Below the pieces are notes generated by a model. The model saw nothing but the letters and a program-made list of their open reading frames with translations, made no database searches and was not told the origin of the DNA. 25,444 nt of DNA from CAYQDR01 sp964416315 (lineage in GTDB: Bacteria > Methylomirabilota > Methylomirabilia > Rokubacteriales > DASRDR01), in contig CAYQDR010000067.1 in NCBI GenBank assembly GCA_964416315.1, forward strand, positions 1 through 25,444. Direction: 5' to 3'. How positions within the stretch are numbered: the stretch's first letter is position 1; each line of letters begins with the position of its first letter. Made by a program: the position numbers and the translations under genes. This document shows positions 1 to 8,115 of this stretch, piece by piece.

Positions 1-143
1 AGCGGCAAAGAAGTCGAGCCGGGAGATGTCAGAAAGCGTGGGCGCTAACACCAGGCGAGGTGCCTGATGAACGAATACCGCTCTCGGCGTACCCCACCCG
101 GCGCCCTCATAATGGGTCTCCCGGGCAAGGTGAGTCAAGCTTA
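1..143. other. Left-edge segment with no supported gene
   Basis: I see no convincing gene here. All three forward frames are short: one stays open from the edge to a TAA at 46-48 and another to a TGA at 65-67. Either could be the last codons of a gene cut by the window edge, but neither peptide is recognisable. The segment is visibly poorer in G+C than the rest of the window and does not resemble the three repeat families described elsewhere. It may be the 3' end or downstream region of an upstream gene. Confidence 0.4.
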
Positions 144-158
144 TTATCGCCCTTCTGA

Positions 159-191
159 GGGCGCCGGGAACGCGGCGCCCGGGTCTATAAT
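159..191 (+). promoter_or_regulatory. Hairpin and consensus -10 box upstream of the nucleotidyltransferase fusion gene
   Basis: An 8-bp inverted repeat (GGGCGCCG at 159-166, CGGCGCCC at 173-180, 6-nt loop) is followed by a perfect TATAAT at 186-191. No clear -35 box lies 16-18 nt upstream of the hexamer, because the hairpin occupies that position. The ATG of the next gene is at 213, leaving a leader of about 15 nt after the expected start site, with a G-run near 198-202 as a possible ribosome binding site. The -10 call is reasonable. Whether the hairpin is an operator, an upstream terminator remnant or neither cannot be told from sequence. Confidence 0.45.
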
Positions 192-212
192 CCCCTCGGG
201 GGCAGACCCGCC

Positions 213-2720
213 ATGAAAGCCGTCCTGATGGCCGGGGGGTTCGGGACGCGGCTCCGGCCGCTCACCGCCAACGTCCCCAAACCGATGGTGCCGCTGGGCA
301 ACAAGCCCATCATGGAGCACGCGGTCGAGCTCCTGAAGGCCCACGGCTTCGACGAGCTCCTGGTGGTGCTCTACTTCCTGCCGGAGGCGATCACCGACCA
401 CTTCGGCGACGGGAGCCGCTGGGGTGTCCGGATGGACTACGTGCGGCCGGGCGCCGACCTCGGGACCGCGGGGGCGGTCAAGTTCGCCGCCGAGGCCCTC
501 GGGGAGCCCGTGCTGGTGATGTCGGGCGACATCGTCACGGACTTCGACCTGGGCGCCGCGCTCGCCTTCCACCGGACGACGCGGGCCGAGGCGACGATGG
601 TGCTCACGCGGGTGGAGAACCCGCTCGCGTACGGCATCGTCATCATGGACGAACAGGGCCGGATCACGCGCTTCCTCGAGAAGCCCACCTGGGGCGAGGT
701 CTTCAGCGACACGATCAACACGGGTATCTACCTCCTCGAGCCCCCGGCCCTCGCGGCGATCCCGTCCGGCCGCGAGTACGACTTCGGCAGGGACCTCTTC
801 CCGACGGCCCTCCGCGAGGGTCGGGTGCTGGCGGGACACGTGGCCGAGGGCTACTGGCGGGACATCGGCGACCTGGTCGAGTACCGCCTGGCGCACCTGG
901 ACCTCCTGCAGGGGCGGGTGCGGCTCGGCCGCCCTGGCCGGCGGGTCCCGGGCCTGGACCGGGAGGTCTGGCTCGACGAGGGGGCGCGCGTCGACTTCAC
1001 CGCGCACCTCGGCGGGGCGGTCATCGTCGGCCGGGATGCGAGCATCGAGGCCAACGCCCGGATCGCCCAGTCCGTCATCGGCCCGCGGTGCACGATCGGC
1101 GAGGGCGCCGTGCTGGACGGCTGTGTCCTCTGGGAAGGGGTCGAGATCGGACCCCGCGCGGTGCTGAAGGAGTGCGTGGTCGGACGGGGCGCCGTGATCC
1201 GGGCGCACGCGACCGTGCAGGAGGGCGCCGTCATCAGCGACGGGTGCCGGATCGGTGCCGAGGCCGTCGTCCGGGCGAACGTCAAGGTGTGGCCCTCCAA
1301 GGAGGTCGAGGACGGGGCGACGCTCGCGGTGAGCCTCGTCTGGGGGGAGCGCTGGACGCGGGTCCTCTTCGGGCGGTACGGGATCACCGGTCTCGCCAAC
1401 GTCGAGATCTCCCCCGAGTTCGCCTCGAAGGTGGGGGCGGCGCTCGGCGCGGCCCTGGGCCGCCGCCGCGCGGTCATGACGAGCCGGGACCACCACCGGA
1501 CCTCGCGGATGATCAACCGGGCGCTGATGGCGGGGCTCATGTCGGTCGGCGTGGACGTGGAGGACCTGGGAGTGGCGCCGATCCCCGTCGTGCGCTACCA
1601 GATCCCCGCCCTCGGGCTCGCGGGGGGGATGTACGTCCGGAAGTCCCCCTACGATCCGGAGCTCATGGACATCAAGGTCTTCGACCACCGGGGCATGGAC
1701 CTCGGACCGGACCGGGAGAAGTCGGTGGAGCGGCTGTTCTTCCGGGAGGACTTCCACCGGGCGGTGATGGCGGAGACGGGCGCGCTCTCCTTCCCGCACC
1801 AGGGGACGGAGCGCTACCGGGACGGCCTGCTCCGCTTCGTGAGCCGGGACGCGATCCGGCAGGGGCGGTTCCGCGTGGTGCTCGACTACGCGTTCGGCGC
1901 TGCGTCGGCGATCTTCCCCGTGGTGCTGGGCGAGCTGGGGGTCGAGGTCATCTCGCTCAACGCGTACCTGGACGAGACGCGCATCTCGAAGACCGCGGAG
2001 GAGTTCGCGCGCTCCCTCGAGCAGCTCTCGAACATCGTCCGGACGCTCGGGGCCGACCTCGGGATCCTGCTCGACACGGGCGGTGAGAAGGTCTTCCTCG
2101 TGGACGACAAGGGGGAGGCAGTGTCGGGCGACACGGCCCTCGCCCTGGTGGCGCTCCTCGCCATGCAGACCCACGACCGGGGCACGATCGCCGTGCCCGT
2201 GACGGCCTCCCGCGTGCTGGAGCAACTCACCGCGGAGCGCGGGTTCACGCTGCTCCGGACGCGGGCGAGCCCGCGGGCGCTCATGGAGCAGGCCGCCCGG
2301 CCCGGGATGGTGTTCGTCGGCGAAGAGCGCGGTGGGTTCATCTTCCCCGGCTTCCAGCCGGCGTTCGACGCGATGCTGGCGACCGCGAAGCTCCTGGAGA
2401 TGATGGCGCGCCTGGAGGTGCGGCTCCACGGGCTCGCGCGGGCGCTCCCCACGAGCCACCTCATCCGGGACCACGTGCCGTGCCCCCACGAGCGCAAAGG
2501 CAGCATCATGCGGCGGCTGCTCGATGTGACCCGTGACGAGGTCGTGGACCTGGTCGAGGGGGTCCGGATCCGGATCGGCGAGGACTGGGTGGCGGCGATC
2601 CCGGACCCCGACCGTGCCCTCTTCCACGTCGTGGGGGAGGCGGCCACGCGCGGGCGCGCGCAGGAACTGGTCGAGCGGTACAAGGAGCTCATCACGCGCT
2701 GGCGGAGCGAGCGCACGTAG
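213..2720 (+). CDS. Sugar nucleotidyltransferase (mannose-1-phosphate guanylyltransferase type) fused to a degenerate phosphomannomutase-like domain
   Basis: The protein has 835 residues. Residues 1-235 are a nucleotidyltransferase domain with the signature GGFGTRLRPLT at 8-18, a following PKPM segment and a metal-binding aspartate in SGD near 106. Residues about 262-372 are hexapeptide repeats of a left-handed beta helix. Residues about 380-835 align with the alpha-D-phosphohexomutase fold. The first domain should make an NDP-sugar, probably GDP-mannose, from a sugar 1-phosphate and NTP in the cytoplasm. The mutase domain looks inactive: the TASHN loop is replaced by a segment containing VRKSPYDPE (about 475-483), the metal loop DxDxDR by DTGGEK (621-626), and the sugar loop GEESG by GEERGG (703-708). 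No RPSGTEP phosphate loop is seen near the C-terminus. Fusions of this kind are known in several phyla. Sugar specificity is not fixed by sequence. An intact mutase follows at 2948. Confidence 0.88.
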   Translation: MKAVLMAGGFGTRLRPLTANVPKPMVPLGNKPIMEHAVELLKAHGFDELLVVLYFLPEAITDHFGDGSRWGVRMDYVRPGADLGTAGAVKFAAEALGEPVLVMSGDIVTDFDLGAALAFHRTTRAEATMVLTRVENPLAYGIVIMDEQGRITRFLEKPTWGEVFSDTINTGIYLLEPPALAAIPSGREYDFGRDLFPTALREGRVLAGHVAEGYWRDIGDLVEYRLAHLDLLQGRVRLGRPGRRVPGLDREVWLDEGARVDFTAHLGGAVIVGRDASIEANARIAQSVIGPRCTIGEGAVLDGCVLWEGVEIGPRAVLKECVVGRGAVIRAHATVQEGAVISDGCRIGAEAVVRANVKVWPSKEVEDGATLAVSLVWGERWTRVLFGRYGITGLANVEISPEFASKVGAALGAALGRRRAVMTSRDHHRTSRMINRALMAGLMSVGVDVEDLGVAPIPVVRYQIPALGLAGGMYVRKSPYDPELMDIKVFDHRGMDLGPDREKSVERLFFREDFHRAVMAETGALSFPHQGTERYRDGLLRFVSRDAIRQGRFRVVLDYAFGAASAIFPVVLGELGVEVISLNAYLDETRISKTAEEFARSLEQLSNIVRTLGADLGILLDTGGEKVFLVDDKGEAVSGDTALALVALLAMQTHDRGTIAVPVTASRVLEQLTAERGFTLLRTRASPRALMEQAARPGMVFVGEERGGFIFPGFQPAFDAMLATAKLLEMMARLEVRLHGLARALPTSHLIRDHVPCPHERKGSIMRRLLDVTRDEVVDLVEGVRIRIGEDWVAAIPDPDRALFHVVGEAATRGRAQELVERYKELITRWRSERT

Positions 2721-2900
2721 TGCGGGGCCGATTGACTTCGCCTGGCGTCGTCCTCCATCTCGCCGGGACGCGCTCGGCCTGCGGCCTCGCGGGCGTCCCG
2801 TCCCTCCGGTGGGGTCGTCGGGGGACCTCAACGTATGCGGCATACGCCTCGGCCCCCCTCCTCCCTGCGTCCTAGCCATGCTCGTCACTTGGCCCCGCAC
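2718..2900 (+). repeat. Intergenic structured repeat, family A, copy 1
   Basis: The segment begins exactly at the TAG stop of the preceding gene. Its first 102 nt match 6023-6124 with 7 differences by eye, and its right arm (about 2845-2900) matches about 6179-6236. The ends pair: TGCGGGGCC at 2721-2729 with GGCCCCGCA at 2891-2899, extended by TGAC/GTCA (2733-2736 with 2884-2887) and TGGC/GCCA (2743-2746 with 2875-2878). Inner hairpins are CGGGACGC/GCGTCCCG (2764-2771 with 2793-2800), GGGGGACC/GGCCCCCC (2820-2827 with 2851-2858, one mismatch) and CGTATG/CATACG (2832-2837 with 2841-2846). No coding potential is evident. It could be a REP/BIME-like element, a miniature mobile element or a structured RNA. 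Confidence 0.85.
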
Positions 2901-2947
2901 CTCTGGCAAAGGCTCCACGTAGCCCGCGCGGGTCCCACCGCCGACCG

Positions 2948-4357
2948 ATGGACCCCATCAAGTTCGGCACCTCCGGCTGGCGCGCGCGGATCGCCGACGA
3001 ATTCACCTTCGCCAACGTCCGGCGCCTCACCGCCGCGATCGCCGAGCACCTGGGAGAGTCGGGGGAGGCGGGGCGGGAGGTCGTGATCGGCTACGACACG
3101 CGCTTTCTCTCCGAGGAGTTCGCCGCGGCCGTCGCCGAGACCCTCGCGGCGCACGGCATCCGGAGCCTCCTGTCGGTGCGGGACGTCCCCACGCCCGTCG
3201 TCGCCCATGCCGTGACGCACCGGGGCGCGGCGGCCGGGATCACCATCACCGCGAGCCACAACCGGGGCGAGGACAACGGGCTCAAGCTCACGGGGCCCAG
3301 CGGCGGCCCCGCCCTCCCCGAGGTCACCCGGGCGGTCGAGGCGCGCGTCGCCACGATCGCCGAGGGGAAAGCGCTCCCGCTGGCCGAGGCCCGGCGGCGG
3401 GGGCTGGTGGTCGACGCGGAGTTCGGCGAGGCGTACCTCGGGCACTGCCGGAAGATGGTGGACCTGGCCACCATCGGGCGCGGCCGCCTCCGCGTGGTCG
3501 TGGACGTCATGCACGGCCCGGCGCGCGGGTACCTCGACCGCCTGCTCGAGGAGGCGGGGGCCGAGGTCACGCTGCTCCACGGCGAGCGGGACGTGACGTT
3601 CGGGGGACACCCGCCCGAGCCCGTGCAGGAGCACCTGGGCGCGCTCATCGGCGCCGTGCGCGACCGCGGCGCGCACCTCGGCCTCGCGACGGACTGCGAC
3701 GCCGACCGGTTCGGGATCGTGGATCGGGACGGCACCGTGATCGCGCCGAACCCGACCCTCGCCCTGGTGCTCCGCCATCTCCTGCGCCACCGGGGCTGGC
3801 GGGGCGGGGTGGCCCGGAGCGTCGCGACGACCCACCTGCTCGACGCGCTGGCGAACTCCCACGGCTGCGAGCTCCTCGAGACGCCGGTCGGGTTCAAGTA
3901 CCTGGGCGACCTGATCACCCGGGGCGCGGCGATGTTCGGGGGCGAGGAGTCGGGCGGGATGAGCCTCCGGGACCACCCGCCGGAGAAGGACGGGATCCTC
4001 GCGGATCTCCTGGTCGCCGAGGTCGCGGCCGTGGAAGGCGTCTCGCTCGGGGCGCTCCTCGAGCGCCTCTACGGCGAGGTGGGACGGCGCCTGTCCCTCC
4101 GGGTGAACGTCCCCCTGTCCGAGGCGGTCCGCGCGTCGCTCCCCGGTCGGATCGCGGCGCCGCCGGGCGCGCTCGGCGGGCTGAGGGTCGAGCGTGTGCA
4201 GACGACGGACGGCCTGAAGCTCCACTTGACGGGGGGCGCGTGGGTGCTCGTCCGGCCCTCGGGAACGGAGCCGGTGGCGCGGCTGTACGTCGAGGCCCCG
4301 GACCAGATGGCGCTGGGGCGGCTCCGGGACGCCGCGCTCGCGCACTTCTTTGCCTAG
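2948..4357 (+). CDS. Phosphohexomutase (phosphoglucomutase/phosphomannomutase/phosphoglucosamine mutase family), intact
   Basis: The protein has 469 residues, typical of the alpha-D-phosphohexomutase superfamily, which interconverts sugar 6- and 1-phosphates through a phosphoserine. All four active-site elements are visible: the N-terminal FGTSGWR, the catalytic loop TASHN with Ser103, the metal loop DCDADR at 249-254, the sugar-binding loop GEESGG at 332-337 and the phosphate-binding RPSGTEP near 436-442. It acts in the cytoplasm and feeds sugar 1-phosphates to nucleotidyltransferases. The upstream gene is such an enzyme, with a mutase domain that looks dead, so this enzyme may supply its substrate. 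Whether the natural substrate is mannose, glucose or glucosamine phosphate is not decided by these motifs. The ATG at 2948 gives the expected N-terminus. No clear Shine-Dalgarno sequence is seen. The gene follows family A copy 1 by about 47 nt. Confidence 0.9.
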   Translation: MDPIKFGTSGWRARIADEFTFANVRRLTAAIAEHLGESGEAGREVVIGYDTRFLSEEFAAAVAETLAAHGIRSLLSVRDVPTPVVAHAVTHRGAAAGITITASHNRGEDNGLKLTGPSGGPALPEVTRAVEARVATIAEGKALPLAEARRRGLVVDAEFGEAYLGHCRKMVDLATIGRGRLRVVVDVMHGPARGYLDRLLEEAGAEVTLLHGERDVTFGGHPPEPVQEHLGALIGAVRDRGAHLGLATDCDADRFGIVDRDGTVIAPNPTLALVLRHLLRHRGWRGGVARSVATTHLLDALANSHGCELLETPVGFKYLGDLITRGAAMFGGEESGGMSLRDHPPEKDGILADLLVAEVAAVEGVSLGALLERLYGEVGRRLSLRVNVPLSEAVRASLPGRIAAPPGALGGLRVERVQTTDGLKLHLTGGAWVLVRPSGTEPVARLYVEAPDQMALGRLRDAALAHFFA

Positions 4358-4367
4358 GGCGGGCCGC

Positions 4368-5171
4368 GTGCGGGTGGACATGCTGCTCGTTGAGCGGGGT
4401 CTCGCGGCGACTCGCGCCGAAGCGACGCGGCTCATCCTGGCCGGCAGGGTCCGCGTGGGCGGGGAGCCGGCGCCCAAGGCCGGGCGGCTCCTGCCGGCGG
4501 ACGTCCGGGTGGACCTGGTCGCCGCCCCGCCGTATGTCGGCCGCGGGGGGGAGAAGCTCGCCGCCGCGCTCGAGGCGTTCGGCGTCGGCGTGGGCGGGCG
4601 GGTCTGCCTCGACGTCGGCGCTTCGACCGGCGGCTTCACGGACTGCCTGCTCCAGCGCGGGGCGCGGCGCGTCTACGCGGTGGATGTCGGCCGGGGCCAG
4701 CTCCACCCGCGGCTCCGCGAGGACCCACGGGTCACGGCGATGGAGCGCGTGAACGCCCGGCACCTGGACCCCGCCGGGTTCGAGGAGCCGCCGAGCCTGG
4801 CCACCGTGGACGTCTCCTTCATCTCGCTCGAGAAGGTGCTCCCGGCCGTCGCGGCGTGCCTGGCCGCGCCGCCGGACGGGCCGGCGGAGATCGTGGCCCT
4901 GGTGAAGCCTCAGTTCGAGGTCGGCCGGGGTCAGGTGGGGAAGGGCGGGGTCGTCCGCGACGCCCGGCGCCACCGGGAGGTGCTGCTCCGGCTCGGACGC
5001 TTCGCCCGGGCCCGGAGCTGGACGGCGCGCGGCGTCGTGGCGTCGCCGCTCACCGGGCCCAAGGGGAACCGCGAGTTCTTCCTCCACCTGATCCCGGGCG
5101 CGGCGGCGCTCGGGGCGGAGGGGTTCGAGGCGGCGGTGGAGGCGGCGGTCGGCGGGGGGGCCGCCCGGTGA
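4368..5171 (+). CDS. tlyA: TlyA-type rRNA 2'-O-methyltransferase (hemolysin A family)
   Basis: The protein has 267 residues from GTG 4368: an S4 RNA-binding domain (about 1-60) followed by an FtsJ/RrmJ-like methyltransferase. The SAM-binding motif DVGASTGGF is at 82-90. The FtsJ-type K-D-K-E tetrad can be read as Lys63 (in GEKL), Asp148 (VDVSFISL), Lys180 (LVKPQFE) and Glu236 (GNREFF). Characterised TlyA proteins methylate ribose 2'-OH groups of 16S and/or 23S rRNA, and their loss gives capreomycin resistance in mycobacteria. A TTG at 4350 is also in frame and would overlap the upstream gene by 8 nt. I prefer GTG 4368 because family members usually start just before the (R)VDxLLVERGL segment. 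The stop overlaps the GTG of the next gene (GTGA), so the two are probably translationally coupled. Confidence 0.88.
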   Translation: MRVDMLLVERGLAATRAEATRLILAGRVRVGGEPAPKAGRLLPADVRVDLVAAPPYVGRGGEKLAAALEAFGVGVGGRVCLDVGASTGGFTDCLLQRGARRVYAVDVGRGQLHPRLREDPRVTAMERVNARHLDPAGFEEPPSLATVDVSFISLEKVLPAVAACLAAPPDGPAEIVALVKPQFEVGRGQVGKGGVVRDARRHREVLLRLGRFARARSWTARGVVASPLTGPKGNREFFLHLIPGAAALGAEGFEAAVEAAVGGGAAR

Positions 5172-6025
5172 AGCGCGTCGGGGTCGTCGCGCGCGTCGAC
5201 CGGCCGGATGCATCCGCGGTGGTGCAGGAGCTCGCGCGGTGGCTCGGGGCCCGCGACCGGCGCGTGGTCGTGGACCGCGAGACCGGGGGGCTCCTCGGCG
5301 GTGGCGCCGAGGTCGTGGAGCGGGCCGCGCTCCCCGGCCTGGTGGATCTGATCGTCGTGCTTGGCGGGGACGGGACGCTGCTCTCCGTGGTGCGGCACGT
5401 CGGCGAGCGGGACGTGCCGATCCTCGGCGTCAACCTGGGGGCGCTGGGGTTCCTGACGGCGACGACGCTCGAAGCGCTGTACCCGACGCTCGACGCGGTG
5501 CTCCGGGGCGAGTACACGGCCGAGGAGCGGATGGTCCTGGCAGCGACGCTCAGCCGGTCCGGGACGGCCATGGCGGACTACCTCGCCCTGAACGACGTGG
5601 TCGTCGCGAAGGGCGCGCTCGGCCGCCCGATCGACCTCGAAGTCTCCGTGGACGGGCAGATCGTGACGGCCTATCGGGCCGACGGGGTGATCATCGCGAC
5701 CCCGACGGGCTCGACCGCGTACAACCTCTCGGCGGCGGGGCCGATCCTCTTCGCGACGATGGACGCGATCGTGCTGACGCCGATCTGCAGCCACGCGCTG
5801 ACGGACCGGCCGATCGTCTTGCCCGCGACCGCGACGCTGGAAGTGGGCCTCATCACGGACAGCCGGGACGTCGGCCTCTCGCTCGACGGCCAGCCGGGGC
5901 TCCCGGTCACGGCGAAGGATCGGGTGCGCGTCCGCCGGGCGCCCAGCCGGATCCGGCTGATCCGCGACCCGAACCGGTCCTACTTCCAGGTCCTGCGGGC
6001 GAAGCTGAAATGGGGCGAGCGCTAG
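5168..6025 (+). CDS. nadK: NAD kinase (inorganic polyphosphate/ATP-NAD kinase)
   Basis: The protein has 285 residues and phosphorylates NAD to NADP in the cytoplasm. The diagnostic GGDGT motif is at 66-70 (LGGDGTLLSVVR), with Asp68 the conserved catalytic residue. A conserved NDVVV segment follows, then TPTGSTAYNLSAAGP from residue 178, typical of the NAD-binding second domain. Length agrees with the family. The GTG start at 5168 overlaps the tlyA stop by 4 nt. Neighbouring tlyA and recN reproduce a common tlyA-nadK-recN cluster. The TAG stop at 6023-6025 is shared with the left end of family A copy 2. Confidence 0.94.
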   Translation: MKRVGVVARVDRPDASAVVQELARWLGARDRRVVVDRETGGLLGGGAEVVERAALPGLVDLIVVLGGDGTLLSVVRHVGERDVPILGVNLGALGFLTATTLEALYPTLDAVLRGEYTAEERMVLAATLSRSGTAMADYLALNDVVVAKGALGRPIDLEVSVDGQIVTAYRADGVIIATPTGSTAYNLSAAGPILFATMDAIVLTPICSHALTDRPIVLPATATLEVGLITDSRDVGLSLDGQPGLPVTAKDRVRVRRAPSRIRLIRDPNRSYFQVLRAKLKWGER

Positions 6026-6236
6026 TGCGGGCCCGATTAACTTCGCCTAGCGTCGTCCTCCAGCTCGCCGGGCCGCGCTCGGCCTGCGGCCTCGCGGGCG
6101 TCCCGCCCCTCCGATGGGGTCGTCAGCGCCCCGTACCTTTGCGGGGTACCCGGTCCGGCCGAAGGCCGGCCGGGTCGTACGCCTCGGGGCGCTTCCTCCC
6201 TGCGTCCCTCGCTATGCTCGTTACTCGGCCCCGCAC
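6023..6236 (+). repeat. Intergenic structured repeat, family A, copy 2
   Basis: This is the second copy of the element at 2718-2900, and it again starts at the stop codon of the preceding gene. The basal stem is TGCGGG.CCGA.TAAC at 6026-6041, paired with the reverse complement at 6220-6235 (two mismatches). TAGCG/CGCTA (6048-6052 with 6210-6214) follows across an internal loop whose sequences, TTCGCC and TGCTC, are identical in both copies. The distal stem is AGCGCCCCG/CGGGGCGCT (6125-6133 with 6185-6193). It differs completely from the corresponding stem of copy 1, yet pairs. The apex carries an additional hairpin absent from copy 1 (ACCCGG-T-CCGGCC, loop GAA, GGCCGG-CCGGGT at 6148-6175). 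Confidence 0.85.
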
Positions 6237-6260
6237 GCCGGTAAGGCGGCGCGTGACGCC

Positions 6261-8057
6261 GTGCTGAGGGAGCTGCGGATCCGGAACCTCGCCGTGATCG
6301 AGTCTCTCGCGGTGCCCTTCGGCCCGGGCCTGAACATCCTCACGGGCGAGACGGGCGCCGGGAAGTCGATCATGGTGGACGCCCTCACGCTCCTCCTCGG
6401 GGAGCGGGCGCAGCCCGCGGAGACGATCCGGACGGGTGCCGAGAGCGCGACGATCGAGGGGGTGTTCGCGCTTTCGGCGACAGGCCCGATCCCCGCCCTG
6501 CTCCGAGAGCACGGGGTCGCGCCGGAGGACGGCCAGCTCATCGTCCGCCGAGAGCTCGTGCGCGGCGGGCGCGGGCGCGTGTTCCTCAACGACGCCAACG
6601 CCACGCTGACCCTGCTCGAGAAGCTCGGTGAGGCGCTCGTCGAGATCCACGGGCAGCACGAGCACCAGGCGCTGCTGAGACCCGGCCGCCACCTCGACCT
6701 CCTCGATGGGTTCGGGGGCCTCGGGATCCTCCGCGACAAGCTCCACCGGCGGTTCGAGGAGTGGCAGGGGCTGGGGCGGGAGCTCGCGGAGCTCGAAGCC
6801 GCCGCGCACGACAGGGCGGCGCGGCTCGAGCTGTACCAGGCGGCCATCACCGAAATCGACGCGGCGCGGCTGCGCCCCGGGGAGGAAGAGGAGCTGCGGG
6901 ACGAGCGGAAGCGCCTCCAGCACGCCGAGCGGCTGGCCGAGGGGGCGGCGGCGGCGTACCGCCACCTCTACGAGGATCCCGCAGCGGCGGCCGCACGCCT
7001 GGGCCAGGCGATCGCGGCCCTCCGGGACCTGGCCAGGATCGACACGGCCCTGGAGCCGATTGTCCAGAGCCTCGACACCGCCGCGGTCCAGCTCGACGAG
7101 GGCGTTCGGGCGCTGCGGGCGTACCGGGACGGGGTCGTGTTCGACCCGCCACGGCTGGACGAGATCGAGCGGCGCCTGGACGCGATCGGTCGGCTCAGGC
7201 GGAAGCACGGGGAGACGGTGCACGCGGTCCTGGCGGCGCGGGAGCGGATGGCGGCGGAGATGGAGCGGCTCGCCCAGAGCGAGGCCGGGGCGCGCGAGCT
7301 CCGGGAGCGGCTCGACCGGATCCGCGGGGAGCTCGCGACCCGCGCCCTGGACCTCGCCACGCGGCGGGAGCAGGCGGCCGCCCGGCTGGAGGGCCTCGTG
7401 GTCGCGGAGCTCGCCGAGCTGGGCCTCGACAAGCCGGTCTTCCAGGCGCGGTTCGTCCGCGAGCGCGCCGGTCCGGGAGACCTCGCCGTCGGATCCGAGG
7501 GGTGGCGGCTCGGCCCCCGAGGGGTGGACCAGGTCGAGTTCCTCTTCTCGCCGAACCCCGGGGAGGAGCCCAGGCCCCTGGCGCGCATCGCGTCGGGCGG
7601 CGAGCTGAGCCGGACCATGCTGGCCCTGAAGGTGATCCTGGCTGCCTCGGACGCGGTGCCGGTCCTGATTTTCGACGAGGTGGACGTCGGGATCGGGGGG
7701 AAGACGGCGGACACCGTGGGCAAGAAGCTCCGGCAGGTCGCCCGGAGCCGCCAGGTGCTGTGCATCACCCACCTCCCCCAGATCGCCTGTTACGCGGACC
7801 ACCACCTCCGGGCGGACAAGCGCGTCGAGGAGGGCCGGACGGTCACCGCCGTGGCGGTCCTCGGAAGGGAGGATCGGGCCCGCGAGGTCGCCCGGATGCT
7901 GGGAGGGGAGTCGGTCACCGAAACCAGCCTCAGGCACGCCCGGGAACTGCTCGATCAGGCAGGCGGGGCCCCGGGGCGCGGGGCGGCCCGCCGCGCCGCG
8001 GCGGGGGCCGGCCGGGGCAGGGAAGGTGAGGCCGGCGGGGCCGAGCGGCGAGGGTGA
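6261..8057 (+). CDS. recN: DNA repair protein RecN
   Basis: The protein has 598 residues from GTG 6261. It is an SMC-like ATPase that acts in recombinational repair of double-strand breaks. The N-terminus reads VLRELRIRNLAVIESL, then Walker A GETGAGKS (29-36). The middle region is rich in Glu, Arg and Ala heptads and should form the coiled coil. The C-terminal half contains the ABC signature ASGGELSRT (from about 444) and Walker B LIFDEVDVGIGG (Asp472-Glu473). The frame stays open upstream through the family A repeat, but the family N-terminus fits GTG 6261. The last 35 or so residues are a Gly/Ala/Arg-rich tail beyond the usual RecN end. It follows tlyA-nadK, as in many bacteria. Confidence 0.93.
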   Translation: MLRELRIRNLAVIESLAVPFGPGLNILTGETGAGKSIMVDALTLLLGERAQPAETIRTGAESATIEGVFALSATGPIPALLREHGVAPEDGQLIVRRELVRGGRGRVFLNDANATLTLLEKLGEALVEIHGQHEHQALLRPGRHLDLLDGFGGLGILRDKLHRRFEEWQGLGRELAELEAAAHDRAARLELYQAAITEIDAARLRPGEEEELRDERKRLQHAERLAEGAAAAYRHLYEDPAAAAARLGQAIAALRDLARIDTALEPIVQSLDTAAVQLDEGVRALRAYRDGVVFDPPRLDEIERRLDAIGRLRRKHGETVHAVLAARERMAAEMERLAQSEAGARELRERLDRIRGELATRALDLATRREQAAARLEGLVVAELAELGLDKPVFQARFVRERAGPGDLAVGSEGWRLGPRGVDQVEFLFSPNPGEEPRPLARIASGGELSRTMLALKVILAASDAVPVLIFDEVDVGIGGKTADTVGKKLRQVARSRQVLCITHLPQIACYADHHLRADKRVEEGRTVTAVAVLGREDRAREVARMLGGESVTETSLRHARELLDQAGGAPGRGAARRAAAGAGRGREGEAGGAERRG

Positions 8058-8115
8058 AGAGCCCCAAGTCCTCGAATCTACAGGCGTCTTACCACCGATC
8101 CCGCACGATATTTTC

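Noticed and set aside
144..2918. Very long open frame on the minus strand opposite the nucleotidyltransferase fusion (and similar ones opposite secA, smc, recN and lysS)
   Set aside because: These are by-products of high GC and codon bias. Their translations are Arg/Pro/Gly/His/Asp-rich without domains, they mirror well-recognised + strand genes, and some run through non-coding repeats.
4350..4367. TTG 4350 as the start of tlyA
   Set aside because: It would add six residues not typical of the family and overlap the upstream gene. GTG 4368 fits the usual N-terminus.
6114..6260. N-terminal extension of recN from upstream in-frame starts
   Set aside because: The extra residues would be encoded by family A copy 2 and do not resemble RecN, whose N-terminus begins at GTG 6261.
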